DNA from: Paenibacillus whitsoniae
GTDB taxonomy: Bacteria; Bacillota; Bacilli; Paenibacillales; NBRC-103111
Length of the DNA stretch: 64,000 bases
Assembly (NCBI RefSeq): GCF_003955665.1
Contig: NZ_RXHU01000015.1
Location: 372,001-436,000 of the forward strand
Direction of reading: 5' to 3'
In this document: piece by piece, positions 18,872 to 29,100 of the stretch
Layout: each line of letters begins with the position of its first letter
How positions within the stretch are numbered: the stretch's first letter is position 1
Program-made: the position numbers and the translations under genes
Notes under the pieces: generated by a model
Databases searched by the model: none
What the model was told of the DNA's origin: nothing
What the model saw: the letters and a program-made list of their open reading frames with translations, nothing else

Positions 18872-18966
18872 AGCATACTTCTCCCTTCAAATTTAAATAG
18901 TTTCTATACGTTCATTTAAACCTGTTCTATTTGCACCTCCCCCCTCATATATGGATGGGGATACGG

Positions 18967-19788
18967 TTACCCCTTCAGGCCGCTGCTGGCGATGCCTTCA
19001 ACGAAGAATCTTTGGAAGATAGCTACGACAATGATGAGAGGAAGCAGCGCCGAAACAGAAGCAGCCATAATTAACGAATAATTCGCACCGTATTCATCTA
19101 CAAAGCTGGAAAGACCAATCGGTAGTGTAAACAAATCACTCGAGCGCAAGAAGATCAACGGATTCTCATATTCGTTCCAGTGCCAGGTAAAAGTAAGTAT
19201 GAGAAGCGTCACGATGGCAGGCTTCGTTAAGGGCAAACATATTTGCCAATACACGCGCCAGAATCCCGCTCCATCCACTTTTGCCGCTTCAAGAAGCTCG
19301 TTCGGGATCGTGCTGAAAAATTGCCGCATCAGGAAAGTGCCGAAAACGGTAAAAATCCCCGGCAAAATGACGGCCAGATGGGTGTTCACCAAGCCAACCC
19401 GATCGAACAGGATAAACCTTGGGACAAGCAGTACCTGGGCGGGGATAATCATCGTAGCCAAGTACATGAGAAAAATAAAGTCCCTTCCTTTAAAGTTCAA
19501 TTTGGCGAACGCGAACCCAGCCAACGAGCTGGTAATGATCGAGCCGACAACCGTAATGAAGGTAATTTTGGCCGAGTTCCAATAGAACAAAGCAAATTTA
19601 TATTTGCCGCCCCAAACCTCTTCGTAATTCGAGAAAATCGGATTTTTGGGAATCCAATCGATCGGGTATTTGAATAAATCAGCTTGGATCTTGAAGGAGG
19701 AAGAAATCATCCAGATAAACGGGATCAAGACCACTACACCCAAAACCAACATGCAAAGCGTTACGCTTAATTTTCGCAAAGAAACCAC
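18967..19788 (-). CDS. CUT1 ABC sugar permease (AraQ/MalG-like)
   Basis: This 273-residue membrane permease has an N-terminal helix at about 8-28. The EAA loop is LEAAKVDGAGFWRVYWQICLP, close to consensus, and the end is FVEGIASSGLKG, as in the AraQ/YurM branch. The start is GTG at 19788 after GGAGGAGTGGGTTCGTA. It pairs with the permease at 19807 and the binding protein at 20888. Confidence 0.92.
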   Translation of the reverse strand: MVSLRKLSVTLCMLVLGVVVLIPFIWMISSSFKIQADLFKYPIDWIPKNPIFSNYEEVWGGKYKFALFYWNSAKITFITVVGSIITSSLAGFAFAKLNFKGRDFIFLMYLATMIIPAQVLLVPRFILFDRVGLVNTHLAVILPGIFTVFGTFLMRQFFSTIPNELLEAAKVDGAGFWRVYWQICLPLTKPAIVTLLILTFTWHWNEYENPLIFLRSSDLFTLPIGLSSFVDEYGANYSLIMAASVSALLPLIIVVAIFQRFFVEGIASSGLKG

Positions 19789-19806
19789 TACGAACCCACT
19801 CCTCCA

Positions 19807-20706
19807 TTAAAAATGCTGCTGCCACTTCTTCTGGCTGCGCCACTGAATCAAAGTTATCGAGAATATGATGACGAATAAAACCCATGACATCGCTGCCGCA
19901 TACCCCATTTTGTAGTTTTGGAAGGCGGTGAGATAAATATGATACGCAATAACCATGGTCGAATTGACCGGTCCGCCTTGTGTCATCACATTCACAACGG
20001 CAAACACCTGAAAGGTGGAAATGATAAGTGTGACGGCAATCAAAAAGGTAGTTGGCTGAAGCATGGGGACCGTGATCTTAAAAAACTGCCTGATCCCTGT
20101 GGCTCCATCAATCGAAGCTGCTTCATATAAATCTTTCGGAATCCCTTGTAGTCCCGCCATGTACAGCACCATGGTATATCCGATGTAAGTCCATACGACC
20201 ATAATAATGATGGCCGGCAGCGCCCATGTGGTACTCCCCAACCACTCGGGAGGATTGTCAACTCCTAGTGATTTCAGGAAAGCATTGATCGGGCCATCTT
20301 GGGCATTATAAAGCACGCTCCACACCACAGAAACGGCAACCAAACTGCTGACATAAGGCAGGAAAAACAAAGTTCGTAATACACCCTTGGCATACACATG
20401 TCGATTAAGCAGCACAGCTACAACCAGACCGATCGCCATTGCACTAGGCACTGTTACTGCTGTTAGAATAAAATTGTTCCTTAATGCTTTCCATAAATAA
20501 ACATCACTCACTAATTTTTTCAGATTACCAAGTCCGGCAAAGCTAAGCCCAGCAAAGCCCTTTAAGTAGTCCCAATCTGCAAAAATCAGCATAAAACTGA
20601 AAAGCAGAGGAAGAATGACGAAGAAAAAGACGCCGAGAAAGTTCGGCAAAATAAACAAATAACCCGCCAATTGTTCCTTCATGTTATGTTTGGACATTCG
20701 TCGCAA
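19807..20706 (-). CDS. CUT1 ABC sugar permease (AraP/UgpA-like)
   Basis: This permease has about 300 residues and six membrane helices, the first at GYLFILPNFLGVFFFVILP. The EAA loop is YEAASIDGATGIRQFFKITVP. The start is ambiguous. A GTG at 20715 lacks a Shine-Dalgarno, the TTG at 20706 follows GAGGTGG at good spacing, and an ATG lies at 20697. I prefer 20706. The strong terminator at 20827-20874 separates it from the binding-protein gene. Confidence 0.88.
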   Translation of the reverse strand: MRRMSKHNMKEQLAGYLFILPNFLGVFFFVILPLLFSFMLIFADWDYLKGFAGLSFAGLGNLKKLVSDVYLWKALRNNFILTAVTVPSAMAIGLVVAVLLNRHVYAKGVLRTLFFLPYVSSLVAVSVVWSVLYNAQDGPINAFLKSLGVDNPPEWLGSTTWALPAIIIMVVWTYIGYTMVLYMAGLQGIPKDLYEAASIDGATGIRQFFKITVPMLQPTTFLIAVTLIISTFQVFAVVNVMTQGGPVNSTMVIAYHIYLTAFQNYKMGYAAAMSWVLFVIIFSITLIQWRSQKKWQQHF

Positions 20707-20826
20707 TGATGCCACCTCATTTAACTATATTTAATCCATACCTGAATCATAAGCAGTAGAGACTCTGAGTGGAATGGCGTGATTTAGGTTGTTACAGCGT
20801 TGTTTTTAAGATGTATGGAAACAAGC

Positions 20827-20874
20827 AAAAAAATGACCTGATAGACTTCCTATTGAAGTCCGACAGGTCATTTT
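20827..20874 (-). terminator. Intrinsic terminator between binding-protein and permease genes
   Basis: AAATGACCTG (20831-20840) and GACTTC (20844-20849) pair with GAAGTC (20855-20860) and CAGGTCATTT (20864-20873). The minus strand continues with a T7 run. Sitting inside the importer gene set, it would lower permease expression relative to the binding protein. Confidence 0.88.
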
Positions 20875-20887
20875 CATCACATAACAA

Positions 20888-22237
20888 CTATTTTTTTTCA
20901 GCCTTAATCGCTTGATCCGCTCTTGTCTTCATATTCTGAATCGCTTTCTCTAAGGGCTGTACACCCATGACATATTTCTCTGTTTCTTCGTTGATAATTT
21001 TGGTCATTTCCGGTAAGGCGGTGGAAATCGTTTGAACAGGGAATGTATAATCGCCCTTGATGAGAGCTTTCAGAGAATCTACGTTAATCAGGTTTGCGGC
21101 ATCTCCAATCATGAGTTCAGCCACTTTGTCCACATCGATCTTCTTGGAAGACGGTAAACGGCCGCCGGGAATCATGAGAAGATTTCCTTCCGTTATGTAC
21201 CACGAGATAAATTGAAAAGCTTCGTCCTTGTTCGTAGACGTATTGTTAATGGACATGAAGTCGTTGAAGCCTGCCGTATTCACTTTGCCGCCTTTCTCCA
21301 ACTGCGGCACCGGCGCAAAAATAGTTTTAAAGTCATGCGGGAAACTTTTGGTGTCCTTCACATTCCTTAGTAAGTGCGTACCTCCAAAGATCATAGCCGC
21401 TTTACCGGTTAAAAGCTCGTTTGGAGGAAGCAGCTTGTTGGCGATAATTTCCGGCCACTTCACCGATAATCCCTTGTCCTGCAGTGCTTTTTGATATTCC
21501 AAACCCTTCTTGACGGCCGGACTATCGAAAGTGGACAATCCATCAGCTGCATAATAGGAATCTACCGGCTTATTCTCAAGAATGGCAAAACGCACCATAT
21601 TATCGCTTGGAGCCTGGATAAAGCTGCCCTTCTGATCAGCTGTATGCAGCTTCTCGGCAAGAGCCATGTAGTCATCCCATGTCCATCCTTGAGCCGGAAT
21701 CTTCTCTCCCGCTTTTTCCAAGGCTGTTTGATTAATCATAACGGAGGATAACAGCTTCATGGCCGGTAAATAATGCGTTTTCCCTTTGAACGGGACGATA
21801 TTATCTTTGCCGATGATCTCATCCACATTAAGCTTGTACTTGCTAATCAAATCATCTAGCGGAAAGGTGACGCCCGCGTTCGCCCGACGATTGTAATTCG
21901 TTTCGCCATAACTGAAGAAGATGTCCGGGGCTTCGGAGTTGCTTATAAGAGCCGTATCGAGCTTTGTGTTACCGCTATCATCGTTCACGTAACGTGTATA
22001 CTCTACTTGGATATCAGGATGCGTGCTGTTCCACTTCGTGACCACATCCTTGGGTCCGCTTTCTTCCGGGATACCACCCCAAATCTTAAGCTTGACTGTT
22101 TTGTTGGGAGCTGCGGAGCTTGCTGTGTTCGCAGTAGTAGGCGATGGACTTGTTTGGTTGTCGCTTTTTGAACAGCCGGAAAGCATCAAACTGACTGCCA
22201 TTGTGAGTGATAATACGGAATACATTGATTTCTTCAT
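20888..22237 (-). CDS. ABC sugar-importer solute-binding lipoprotein (family 1)
   Basis: This 449-residue extracytoplasmic binding protein belongs to the MalE/UgpB-type family 1. The lipobox is LSGC with Cys22, followed by a Ser/Thr/Pro linker. The ATG at 22237 follows GAGAGGGGTTTTACCTGT and starts MKKSMYSVLS; a longer reading from 22324 would bury the signal peptide and is rejected. It lies between the two-component genes and the permeases. The ligand is probably a sugar released by the GH-A enzyme at 15257, which is inferred from linkage only. Confidence 0.9.
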   Translation of the reverse strand: MKKSMYSVLSLTMAVSLMLSGCSKSDNQTSPSPTTANTASSAAPNKTVKLKIWGGIPEESGPKDVVTKWNSTHPDIQVEYTRYVNDDSGNTKLDTALISNSEAPDIFFSYGETNYNRRANAGVTFPLDDLISKYKLNVDEIIGKDNIVPFKGKTHYLPAMKLLSSVMINQTALEKAGEKIPAQGWTWDDYMALAEKLHTADQKGSFIQAPSDNMVRFAILENKPVDSYYAADGLSTFDSPAVKKGLEYQKALQDKGLSVKWPEIIANKLLPPNELLTGKAAMIFGGTHLLRNVKDTKSFPHDFKTIFAPVPQLEKGGKVNTAGFNDFMSINNTSTNKDEAFQFISWYITEGNLLMIPGGRLPSSKKIDVDKVAELMIGDAANLINVDSLKALIKGDYTFPVQTISTALPEMTKIINEETEKYVMGVQPLEKAIQNMKTRADQAIKAEKK

Positions 22238-22356
22238 ACAGGTAAAACCCCTCTCTTCCTTGTATTCATCCGTTTGGAACATCATTAGCATAACAAAGTG
22301 ATCATTCCTGCGTAATGAATTCATTTAAGATCTTACCCGTCTTGATTTATCCGCTT

Positions 22357-23952
22357 TTAATGAATATAGCGCTTACGATATTCTTGCGGATAGATCCCTT
22401 CAATTTTTTTGAACAGCTTGGCGAAATAATTAGGGTCCGAATATCCGATCGCGTCCGCAACTTCATATATTTTAACATTGGGATCTTGGAGCAGTTCCCT
22501 GGCTTTCTTCATTCGTATACGGATCAAGTAATCGATCATCGTTTCACCGGTTTCTTTCTTGAATAAGGAGCTTAAATACGGTTCCGTAAAATTAACTTCT
22601 TTTGCCAATTCGGACATTTTAAAGGAAGTGCTGTACTTTTGTTCGATCATTCTTTGAACGGCCTTAATTTCAGCTCGAGGCTGATGAACCGTACTTGCGA
22701 TCAAGTGTTCGAAGAAGACTGGAATCCACCCAACCAGCCACTCGCATATTTCATGAATGGACTCAGATAGCCTCACTACATGATGAGGATATTTCCCTTC
22801 GTAAGGGGCAATCGAATAGAGATCTCCTCCTTTTTGTTGCAGGAAAACCTCGAATAGATTCACAATATGCAGCCAACGTTCTCTGGCCAGATCTGGATAA
22901 GGTCTGGATACTTCGTCTTCTGAATAGGCGTCAGCCATATTCCTTATGGCATTCTGCAGCGCTTCTATGTCTCGCCGCGCCATCGAATCGAGCCATTCAT
23001 CCTGTGATGAAATGGGTATAGCATGGTTTGAAAACATTTGCTCTCTATAGGGAATGACACGATTCGAGTCAATGTAAAATCTCTCCAAAAGCGCTTCTTC
23101 AGCAAATCTACACGCTTCATGCAGGTCGTATGCTCGTTCAACTGGGGAATAAGTACCGAAATAGACAGGCAATTTGAGATAACGCTGCATACATTCCGCC
23201 ATCTCCTGAAGCATCGGCTCCGCTCCTATAGCGGATATCATACCGAAACGCCCCCCATCCATTTCTACAATGTGTCCTGCCTTATATTTGCGCATGATTT
23301 CCTGAAGCACGTTCATCACAGAAAAGCGCAGCAACTTTTCACTCTGAAAGCGATTCTCATCTACAACAGACTCGTAACGGTCAATTTTCATCATCGAAAC
23401 CGCCCATGGAAATGAAGGGAGAAGATTTTCATATTCCTGTGACAGCTCATCCGCTTCCCGCTTCGAGTATTGCATGGTCATGAGATCACGCAAATGCTTT
23501 TCAATGGTTACTTCCTGACGAAATTGCAGCGCTGTCCGATTAAGCAGTAACGTTTCCTCCTGCTTTTTACGCTCGTTCTCGATTTCCTCTCGGATCTGCT
23601 GCAGCTTGGTTTGAAGATCCTCAGGCTGCATAGTCAATTTCAATATATAGTCGGAAGCTCCAAGCTGCAAGGCACGTTGAACATACCTAAAATCATTGTA
23701 GTTGGATAAAATCAAAAATTTGATGTGCGGATATAGTTCCTTCACTCGTTCCATCAGCGAGATCCCATCCATATTCGGCATGGAGATGTCAGTAATCAAG
23801 AGATCACATGGCTTTTCAGCGAGAATGGTAAGCGCATCCAATCCATCCACTGCCTCGCCGATCAATTCAAAGCCAAATTCCTCCCAAGGAATAAACGTTT
23901 TGAGCCCGAGCCTCACCAAAAATTCATCTTCCACTAATAAAAGCTTCGTCAT
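22357..23952 (-). CDS. Two-component response regulator, AraC type (YesN-like)
   Basis: This is a 531-residue cytoplasmic DNA-binding response regulator. The receiver domain (1-120) has the acidic pair E8-D9, the phosphoacceptor D55 in LLITDISMPNMDG and the Lys in DYILKLT. A linker of about 300 residues follows, then a C-terminal AraC double helix-turn-helix (about 435-531, with VADAIGYSDPNYFAKLFKK). The ATG at 23952 overlaps the kinase stop codon as ATGA, showing translational coupling. An upstream reading from 23976 is less likely. It is expected to activate the binding-protein gene directly downstream. Confidence 0.93.
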   Translation of the reverse strand: MTKLLLVEDEFLVRLGLKTFIPWEEFGFELIGEAVDGLDALTILAEKPCDLLITDISMPNMDGISLMERVKELYPHIKFLILSNYNDFRYVQRALQLGASDYILKLTMQPEDLQTKLQQIREEIENERKKQEETLLLNRTALQFRQEVTIEKHLRDLMTMQYSKREADELSQEYENLLPSFPWAVSMMKIDRYESVVDENRFQSEKLLRFSVMNVLQEIMRKYKAGHIVEMDGGRFGMISAIGAEPMLQEMAECMQRYLKLPVYFGTYSPVERAYDLHEACRFAEEALLERFYIDSNRVIPYREQMFSNHAIPISSQDEWLDSMARRDIEALQNAIRNMADAYSEDEVSRPYPDLARERWLHIVNLFEVFLQQKGGDLYSIAPYEGKYPHHVVRLSESIHEICEWLVGWIPVFFEHLIASTVHQPRAEIKAVQRMIEQKYSTSFKMSELAKEVNFTEPYLSSLFKKETGETMIDYLIRIRMKKARELLQDPNVKIYEVADAIGYSDPNYFAKLFKKIEGIYPQEYRKRYIH

Positions 23953-25673
23953 GCTGGATCCTCCATCCGCTTCCAAGGCAGCTTAATAACTGTCTCTGCT
24001 CCAGCATCAATGCCATTGTGCATAAATAGCCCGTATGGTTCCCCGAAATGCATACGTATCCGACTTTGAACATTCTCAAGACCAATTCCACTATATTTCC
24101 CTTGCCTTATGGGATCGGCACACTCAAAATCGTCGTCATCAGAAAGCTTTCTCTCAGACAGCCCTTGTCCATTATCTGCAATGGTGACAAACAACAAATC
24201 ATCTACATAATAAGCCGCGATGCGGATAATTAGCGGCATTCGGTTGCCATGGATGATGCTGTTTTCCACAATAGGTTGAAGGGTGAATTTAAGAATGCGA
24301 GCAGACATTAGATTTTCATCGACATCAATCGACAACTCAATATTATCGTTAAAACGAATTTTTTGCAGCGAAAAATAATGTTGTATAAAATCAAGTTCAT
24401 CTCTCAGTGTGACAACTTCGCTCTCCTGCTTCATACTATAGCTCAACATAATACCAAGGGAGGTAATCATATCCCCAACATTTTTAGCTCCTGAAAATAA
24501 GGCCAGCCACTTAATAGAATTGAGTGCATTAAACAAGAAATGAGGAGAAATTTGAGCCTGCAGGGCATGAAACCTTGCTTCCTCTTTAAGCTGCTGCTCT
24601 TCTCGAAGCGTCGCAACCATTTCCTTCAAGCTTGACAGCATACGGTTGAAGTGATGGCTCAGCAGTCCGATTTCATCATTTCCACCAGCCAAAGCAGGCT
24701 TTTCGAAATTTCCGTATGATGCTTTCCCCATTGCCTGTACGAGAGAGCGAATAGGCTTCATCAAACGAAGAGTAAAGATGACATAGATGAAAAGAAAGGA
24801 TGCGAATACAACGATGACACTCCATGTCGTTGTGGAACGTACGTTTTTCAACTGCTGCACCCATTGTTCTTGCATGGGGATCCATCGTAATTGCCAGCCG
24901 GTTGCTTTTAATATTTGAGTAAATGCAGATGGTTCCTCTCCCGATTGGGTCCTGTTCCACAAATCATTCCGTCCCCACAGAAGACGGTTATGATCAGATA
25001 TCAGGAATTGAGTAGGGGAATCCTCCTCTAAGCCACTGGAAACGGGAAACATCTCCTTGATTGGAAATGCGATAAAGACTAAGCCATACCCCTTTGTCGT
25101 CTCACCCCTAATTAACCGAACCATAGTAATAAAGCTTCCTTCTTGGTTCCCTTCATGACCTTTAATATTCAAAGAAGAGGTCACGCCCCAAGCAGGAGCA
25201 CCGTTTTTTTCTTTGGCTTGATTCACATAATCCGGCATCACTTTAAGAATCGCTTCGTCTTGATTGGTCGTATAAATGCTGCCATTAAATCCATAAACCG
25301 CAACAATGGCATGGTTGTCCAAAATATATGCGATCAGGTTGTCCATCTTGCTCTGAAGACCAATTACCCTCTGGTATGTAGGGTAATCGTCTAAATTCGA
25401 CTGCCCCGTACTTCTTAGCAATTGCAAAACATCATAGTCGTTCGTGAGTAAATTCGATACATTTAAAGTCCGATTCAACATGTCGTCGGCTCGATCCGTA
25501 ACCCGCTTTAGAACCTGGGTTTGCGTGTCGGTCATTTGTTTTAGAAATATTTTGTCCGATTGAACGAAGTATATATATAACATAAATAAAATGGGAGCCA
25601 CAATGAACAACGTAAATGCAAGTAAAAACTTCAGACGAAGCGAGAAAAATAACTGCCTCTTGTTTATTGTCAT
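23949..25673 (-). CDS. Sensor histidine kinase (YesM-like)
   Basis: This is a 574-residue membrane kinase. It has a membrane helix at about 12-34, an extracellular sensing domain, a second helix around 275-298, a HAMP domain, and a His_kinase domain with H378 in QISPHFLFNALNSIKW. The HATPase domain has the N box QPIVENSIIHG and the G box DNGQGLSE. The start is ATG at 25673 after GGGAGAGGGAA. The longer frame to 25718 has no Shine-Dalgarno. It is the first gene of the set that continues with the YesN-like regulator and the importer. The signal is presumably an extracellular oligosaccharide, alone or with the binding protein. Confidence 0.93.
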   Translation of the reverse strand: MTINKRQLFFSLRLKFLLAFTLFIVAPILFMLYIYFVQSDKIFLKQMTDTQTQVLKRVTDRADDMLNRTLNVSNLLTNDYDVLQLLRSTGQSNLDDYPTYQRVIGLQSKMDNLIAYILDNHAIVAVYGFNGSIYTTNQDEAILKVMPDYVNQAKEKNGAPAWGVTSSLNIKGHEGNQEGSFITMVRLIRGETTKGYGLVFIAFPIKEMFPVSSGLEEDSPTQFLISDHNRLLWGRNDLWNRTQSGEEPSAFTQILKATGWQLRWIPMQEQWVQQLKNVRSTTTWSVIVVFASFLFIYVIFTLRLMKPIRSLVQAMGKASYGNFEKPALAGGNDEIGLLSHHFNRMLSSLKEMVATLREEQQLKEEARFHALQAQISPHFLFNALNSIKWLALFSGAKNVGDMITSLGIMLSYSMKQESEVVTLRDELDFIQHYFSLQKIRFNDNIELSIDVDENLMSARILKFTLQPIVENSIIHGNRMPLIIRIAAYYVDDLLFVTIADNGQGLSERKLSDDDDFECADPIRQGKYSGIGLENVQSRIRMHFGEPYGLFMHNGIDAGAETVIKLPWKRMEDPA

Positions 25674-25707
25674 TTCCCTCTCCCCCTTCGAAACCAATGT
25701 GCAATAA

Positions 25708-25728
25708 CAACCGTTCACCGAACGGTTG
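25708..25728. promoter_or_regulatory. Perfect dyad in the kinase gene leader
   Basis: CAACCGTT (25708-25715) and AACGGTTG (25721-25728) form an 8-bp perfect dyad with a 5-nt spacer. It lies 35-55 nt before the kinase start and just downstream of a minus-strand TATAAT (25737-25742). It could be an operator or a leader hairpin. Confidence 0.45.
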
Positions 25729-25835
25729 CCATCATTATTATATATTTAGTATTATAACTCCCGCATTACTTATATAACTAGGTGTTGTTTTATGTTTAAA
25801 CACGGTTAAATTTAAACGAAATAAATCCAGTATCC

Positions 25836-26066
25836 GTACTTCAAAACCTTAATTGTTACTTCAGAACTTATTTGTACATCAACAAGAGTCAATAGCCACC
25901 ACTTTCGTTCTTCTTACGGCTGTTGGATGACAAATTAGTTTTGAAGTGCAGAAAGCCAGCAAACACAAGGGTTTGCTGGCTTTTTCTCATAATTCAAAAT
26001 GACAAATAAAGTTTTGAAATGGATTTCGGGGGAAATTGTTTGAATTACAAATTTGTTTTGAAATAC
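25836..26066. mobile_element. Non-autonomous 20-bp-repeat element, copy A
   Basis: This 231-bp non-coding element fills most of the gap 25719-26122. The ends are near-perfect inverted repeats (GTACTTCAAAAC at 25836-25847; GTTTTGAAATAC at 26055-26066). The left side has two units of the type ACTTCAAAACTTTATTTGTC (from 25838 and 25858). The right side has three reverse-oriented units (from 25928, 26000 and 26045). A 13-bp hairpin, AAAGCCAGCAAAC / GTTTGCTGGCTTT (25952-25983), followed by T's lies between right units 1 and 2. No transposase is encoded. Confidence 0.65.
25952..25985 (+). terminator. Conserved hairpin of copy A
   Basis: A perfect 13-bp stem (25952-25964 with 25971-25983) with loop ACAAGG and a plus-strand T-run, shaped like an intrinsic terminator. 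It is conserved in copies B and C. Confidence 0.8.
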
Positions 26067-26122
26067 TAATGACAAATATTTTTCACAAAAAGAATTGAAC
26101 CAGAAAACAATCCAACCTTCTT

Positions 26123-29100
26123 TTAATGTGTGACCTTCACCGTCAGTTTGTCGCTGGCCGTGACACCCGCAGTATTCACAAGTTCGCAGCGGTACTCGTA
26201 CACGCCAACGGCTTTGCCGGAAATCGCGGTCGCCGTGTTTTGCGCGCCTGGCGAGGCTGCCGTCAGGCTCTTCGTGTCGATGAGCACATTATTCTCATAC
26301 AGGCGGTACTCCGTGGCATTCGTTCCCCACCAGAGGTTCATGGATACGGTGAAGTTCCCGTCACCGTCCCAGTTGTCCTCCGACAGCACCGCCTTCCCTG
26401 GCGAGGCGTCCGTCACTTTCACGATGAGCGGCTGACTGACGGTTTTGCCTGCCGAATTGATGAGTTCGCCTACATACGTGTAGGTGCCGTTGGCTTTGCC
26501 AGTCGTCGTCCATACGGCGGTTTGCGCTGCAGGCGATGTCTTTGCCAGCGAAGTCGTATTTACTAACACCCCGTTCTCATACAAGTTGAACTGGGAGCCG
26601 TTCAGTCCCCACCACATGTTCATCGTAACGGTGTAGTTGCCGTCGTTCAAGCCATGGGCATACCCGCTGTTCGAAGACAGCACCGGCACGCCGGGCACGC
26701 CCGCGTCAACAACAGCCGGGCTCGTCACTTGAAACAGCATCGAAGCCTCCGTCACATTGCCGGCGACATCTGACACGCGATACGCGATCGTATGCGCGCC
26801 AACCTTCAGGCTTCCCGCAGGGATCGCCTGTCCGCTCGAGATAGCAACGCCGTCCAGCACCAGCGTTTGCTCGTTGACGCCCGACATGCTGTCCGTGCTT
26901 GCAAGTTCAAAGGCCACTGGCATATCAACCGGCATATCCCCGACGTTGTGACCAGACTGAGTCAGATTAGCCTCAGGAGCCATCGAATCCAGAAAGAAGC
27001 TGATCGTATGGACAGGTTCAACATTGCCCGCGTTGTCCGTCGAACGGTAGTTCACTGTATATTTGCCGTCTTGACTCAGCGTTACCGGCGCCACGTAGGC
27101 TTGCCAAGTGCTACCGCCGTCCAAACTGTACTCGGTCTTGGCGACGCCCGAAAAATTATCGAATGCGCTTAAAGTGACCGCTACCGGATGCACGTACCAG
27201 CCATTCTGTCCATCCGGTTGCGAAGGCATCAAGTTTAGGGTTGTAATCGGCGGAGTCGCATCTGCCGTTTTAATAATAGCCGTCAAACCTTGTGCGCTCC
27301 AATTTCCGGCGTTATCCCCTGCAATCACTTTAAAGGTGTAATCCGTATATTCCGCGAGTCCCGTTACGCTATAGTTGTATACGCTGCCTGATACCGTATC
27401 TAGCAAACGGTCCCCGATATATACGCGATACTGTGTAACACCCACATTATCCGTTGCTGATGGCCACGCTAACATAAGCGATGTCGATTGGACATTCATT
27501 GCCGAAAGTGTGCTTCCAGCAGGCCATGCTGGAGGTGTAGAATCCGAAGGAACTGCACTAAAGTCATCAAAGTACCCCGAGATTCCTCCGTCCTGCAAGA
27601 TAATCCTTAATGTCGTCAAACTGCCGCTGTTCACTTTGAGGGTGAACTGTTTCCAATCGCTGTTATTGCCGATATTCGTTTGTGCAATCGTCTTCTCTTG
27701 GGTGTCCAGCACTTTGAAGAGCGCTATTTTAGTGGAATCCCCATTATTATTGGTTTTGGCATAAAGCGAGAAGGTATAATCCGTGTTTGGTTTTACGGCG
27801 ACATCCTGTCTCAGTCCTCGATAGTCGCGTTTTCCTATCATTTTCATGGATTGCGTGCCACCTGCTGTATGGTTTTCTTCCGTTGAGAAAGAGAATGGAG
27901 AATTCGGGTCTCCATAATAATAGGACCACGGTGTATTGCCTGTCGTCGTAAACTCAAATCCTGGATTTTGTACAAGGTTGTCACTTGCTGGCTGCGTATA
28001 AGTCCTTATAATCGGCACCAATTGATCAGCCACTTTTTGCTGACCGGCGTCGGTCGGATGCGTGCCATCTACATAATCGGACGTGACCAGCCATCCTGTT
28101 GTATCCACATAATGGATTCGAGTATCGCCGGCATTTGCTCGATCTGTAACTGCCGCTTGTGTTGGAGCTGCCTTATAACCGCCGAACGTCCGCAGCACGA
28201 AAATTTCAGCAGCCGGATACTTGGCGCGAATATTTTGCAGAAATGTGATATAAGCGCTTTGAAAATCTCCGTCTGCCACATTAAACACACTGTCATTGGT
28301 TCCTAAATTAACCACGATCGCCGTTGGTTGGTAGGCCGTGAAATCCCAATCCGGTGAAGTGGGGGAGTCAACGGTCTGCATTTTAAAATACTGACGGCTC
28401 ATACCGATGGCATTGGGGGAATAGCAGGAAATATTGTCCGTCAGACATATGCCGGTATAAGCAATTTGCGTATGCTCCGTCTTGAGCTGTTCCGCAGTCT
28501 TCCAAGCATAAGAGGAAAGCGCAATATTCGTATTTTTGTAGCCTACTGTTATGGAATCCCCGATAAATTCAATCAACTTGTCACTCGTATATGGCGCTTG
28601 AGTGACTGCACCCGAATCGAGAAACAGCCCTTGTAAACGAATCACATCCTTAATATCTCTGGCTGCGACAAGGAGTGAATGCACGCCATTGCTTAGCGGC
28701 GCCGGCGTCAGATCGACCGTACCTTTGGCATTGCTGTAAAGCTTCGGAGCGCCATTGTCTAATTGAATAAAAAAGTTGACAGCGTCACTGCCGCTTAATT
28801 TCAATTTCACGGTAGTCCCTGTAAAATTGACTCTAAAATAGGCTCCCGCCCAGTAACTACTGTATTGCGAGCTGTTGCTCTTATCCCATCGTCCGAAATA
28901 ACGGATGTTCGGATCGTCCGGACCGGAACTTATTGGCTGCTGCACCTCTTCTACAACAGAGAAATCATCAAAGTACCCCGAGATTCCTCCGTCCTGCAAG
29001 ATAACCCTTAACGTCGTGAAGCTGCCGCTGTTCACTTTAATCGTGAACTGCTTCCAGTCGCTGCTATTGCCGATATTCGTTTGTGCAATCGTCTTCTCTT

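Noticed and set aside
25836-26066. Complete insertion sequence
   Set aside because: The element is only 231 bp and encodes no transposase.
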